Shown: one piece after another, positions 5,642-5,891 of the stretch
Layout of the letters: each line of letters opens with the position of its first letter
Position numbering within the stretch: the stretch's first letter is position 1
Source: an uncultured Oscillospiraceae bacterium
GTDB lineage: Bacteria; Bacillota; Clostridia; Oscillospirales; Acutalibacteraceae
Reading direction: 5' to 3'
Assembly: GCA_900549755.1 (NCBI GenBank)
Contig: URPQ01000088.1
Location: 1-5,891, forward strand
DNA length: 5,891 nucleotides
Program-made: the position numbers and the translations under genes
Notes under the pieces: generated by a model
Database searches by the model: none
The model's input: the letters and a program-made list of their open reading frames with translations, nothing else
Told to the model about the DNA's origin: nothing

Positions 5642-5891
5642 ATGGCAATAAGAAACATTGTTAAAATAGGGGACGACATTCTGCGCAAGGTGTGCCGCAC
5701 GCAGCTTACCTTTGATGAAAGGTTAGCGACCGTGCTTGACGATATGGCGGAAACTATGTATAAAGCCGAGGGCGTGGGGCTTGCCGCGCCGCAGGTGGGA
5801 ATACTGAGAAGATACTGCATAGTAGACGTGGGCGACGGAATTATAGAGCTTATAAACCCTGTAATTGATAAGGAAAGCGGGAGCCAGGAGG
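5642..5891 (+). CDS. def: Peptide deformylase, N-terminal part (cut by window edge)
   Basis: Peptide deformylase is a cytoplasmic metalloenzyme that removes the formyl group from the first Met of new proteins. The 83 complete codons visible include the lead-in MAIRNIVKIGDDILRKVC, the conserved motif 1 GVGLAAPQVG at 44-53, and ELINPVI at 69-75. The window ends at QE plus the first base of a Gly codon, just where family motif 2 (EGCLS, carrying the metal-binding Cys) is expected; motif 3 (HExDH) lies beyond. About half of a normal 150-170 residue protein is present. Twelve bases separate it from priA, and priA-def is the standard order, commonly followed by fmt. Confidence 0.95.
   Translation, partial: MAIRNIVKIGDDILRKVCRTQLTFDERLATVLDDMAETMYKAEGVGLAAPQVGILRRYCIVDVGDGIIELINPVIDKESGSQE

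Noticed and set aside
5281..5820. A 179-codon minus-strand open frame across the end of priA and start of def
   Set aside because: It spans two conserved plus-strand genes and their junction; no ribosome site or domain supports it.

Overview
The window looks like chromosome from a Gram-positive Firmicute of the class Clostridia, probably a gut relative of the Ruminococcaceae/Oscillospirales. The evidence is the gene order yicC-remA-gmk-rpoZ-priA-def, strong AGGAGG-type ribosome binding sites, moderate GC content, and a sortase-type surface protein with an SPKTG sorting motif. No tRNA, rRNA, CRISPR array, insertion sequence or phage gene was seen.

Layout. Positions 1-1044 (minus strand) hold a secreted, pilin-like surface protein. 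It has a signal peptide, a CnaB/SpaA-like domain and a domain resembling the Spy0128/FctA pilin isopeptide fold, ending in a Pro-rich linker. The reading frame stops at 118, but the adjacent frame carries a complete cell-wall sorting signal (SPKTG, hydrophobic segment, KKK tail). The two parts are separated by exactly one base at a run of seven C (135-141, minus strand). Positions 1045-1238 are a divergent promoter region with a good sigma-A-type promoter in each direction, a dyad over the predicted start of the surface gene, and three AAAGGTT repeats. Positions 1239-5891 (plus strand) are a tight housekeeping cluster: yicC (endoribonuclease family), remA (DNA-binding regulator), gmk (guanylate kinase), rpoZ (RNA polymerase omega), priA (replication restart helicase) and the first 83 codons of def (peptide deformylase).

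Working together. The plus-strand genes are spaced by at most 20 bases or overlap by 7-8 bases, with no visible terminator, so they probably form one operon. It would couple RNA processing, GTP precursor supply, RNA polymerase assembly, replication restart and N-terminal protein maturation. In Bacillus subtilis coaBC lies between rpoZ and priA; here it is absent from that place.

The most interesting observation is the surface gene. Its C7 tract sits between the folded domains and the wall anchor, so a one-base change in tract length would switch the product between wall-anchored and released forms. Phase variation, +1 ribosomal frameshifting, a fixed mutation and a homopolymer sequencing error are all possible. 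The rest of the window is ordinary and conserved.
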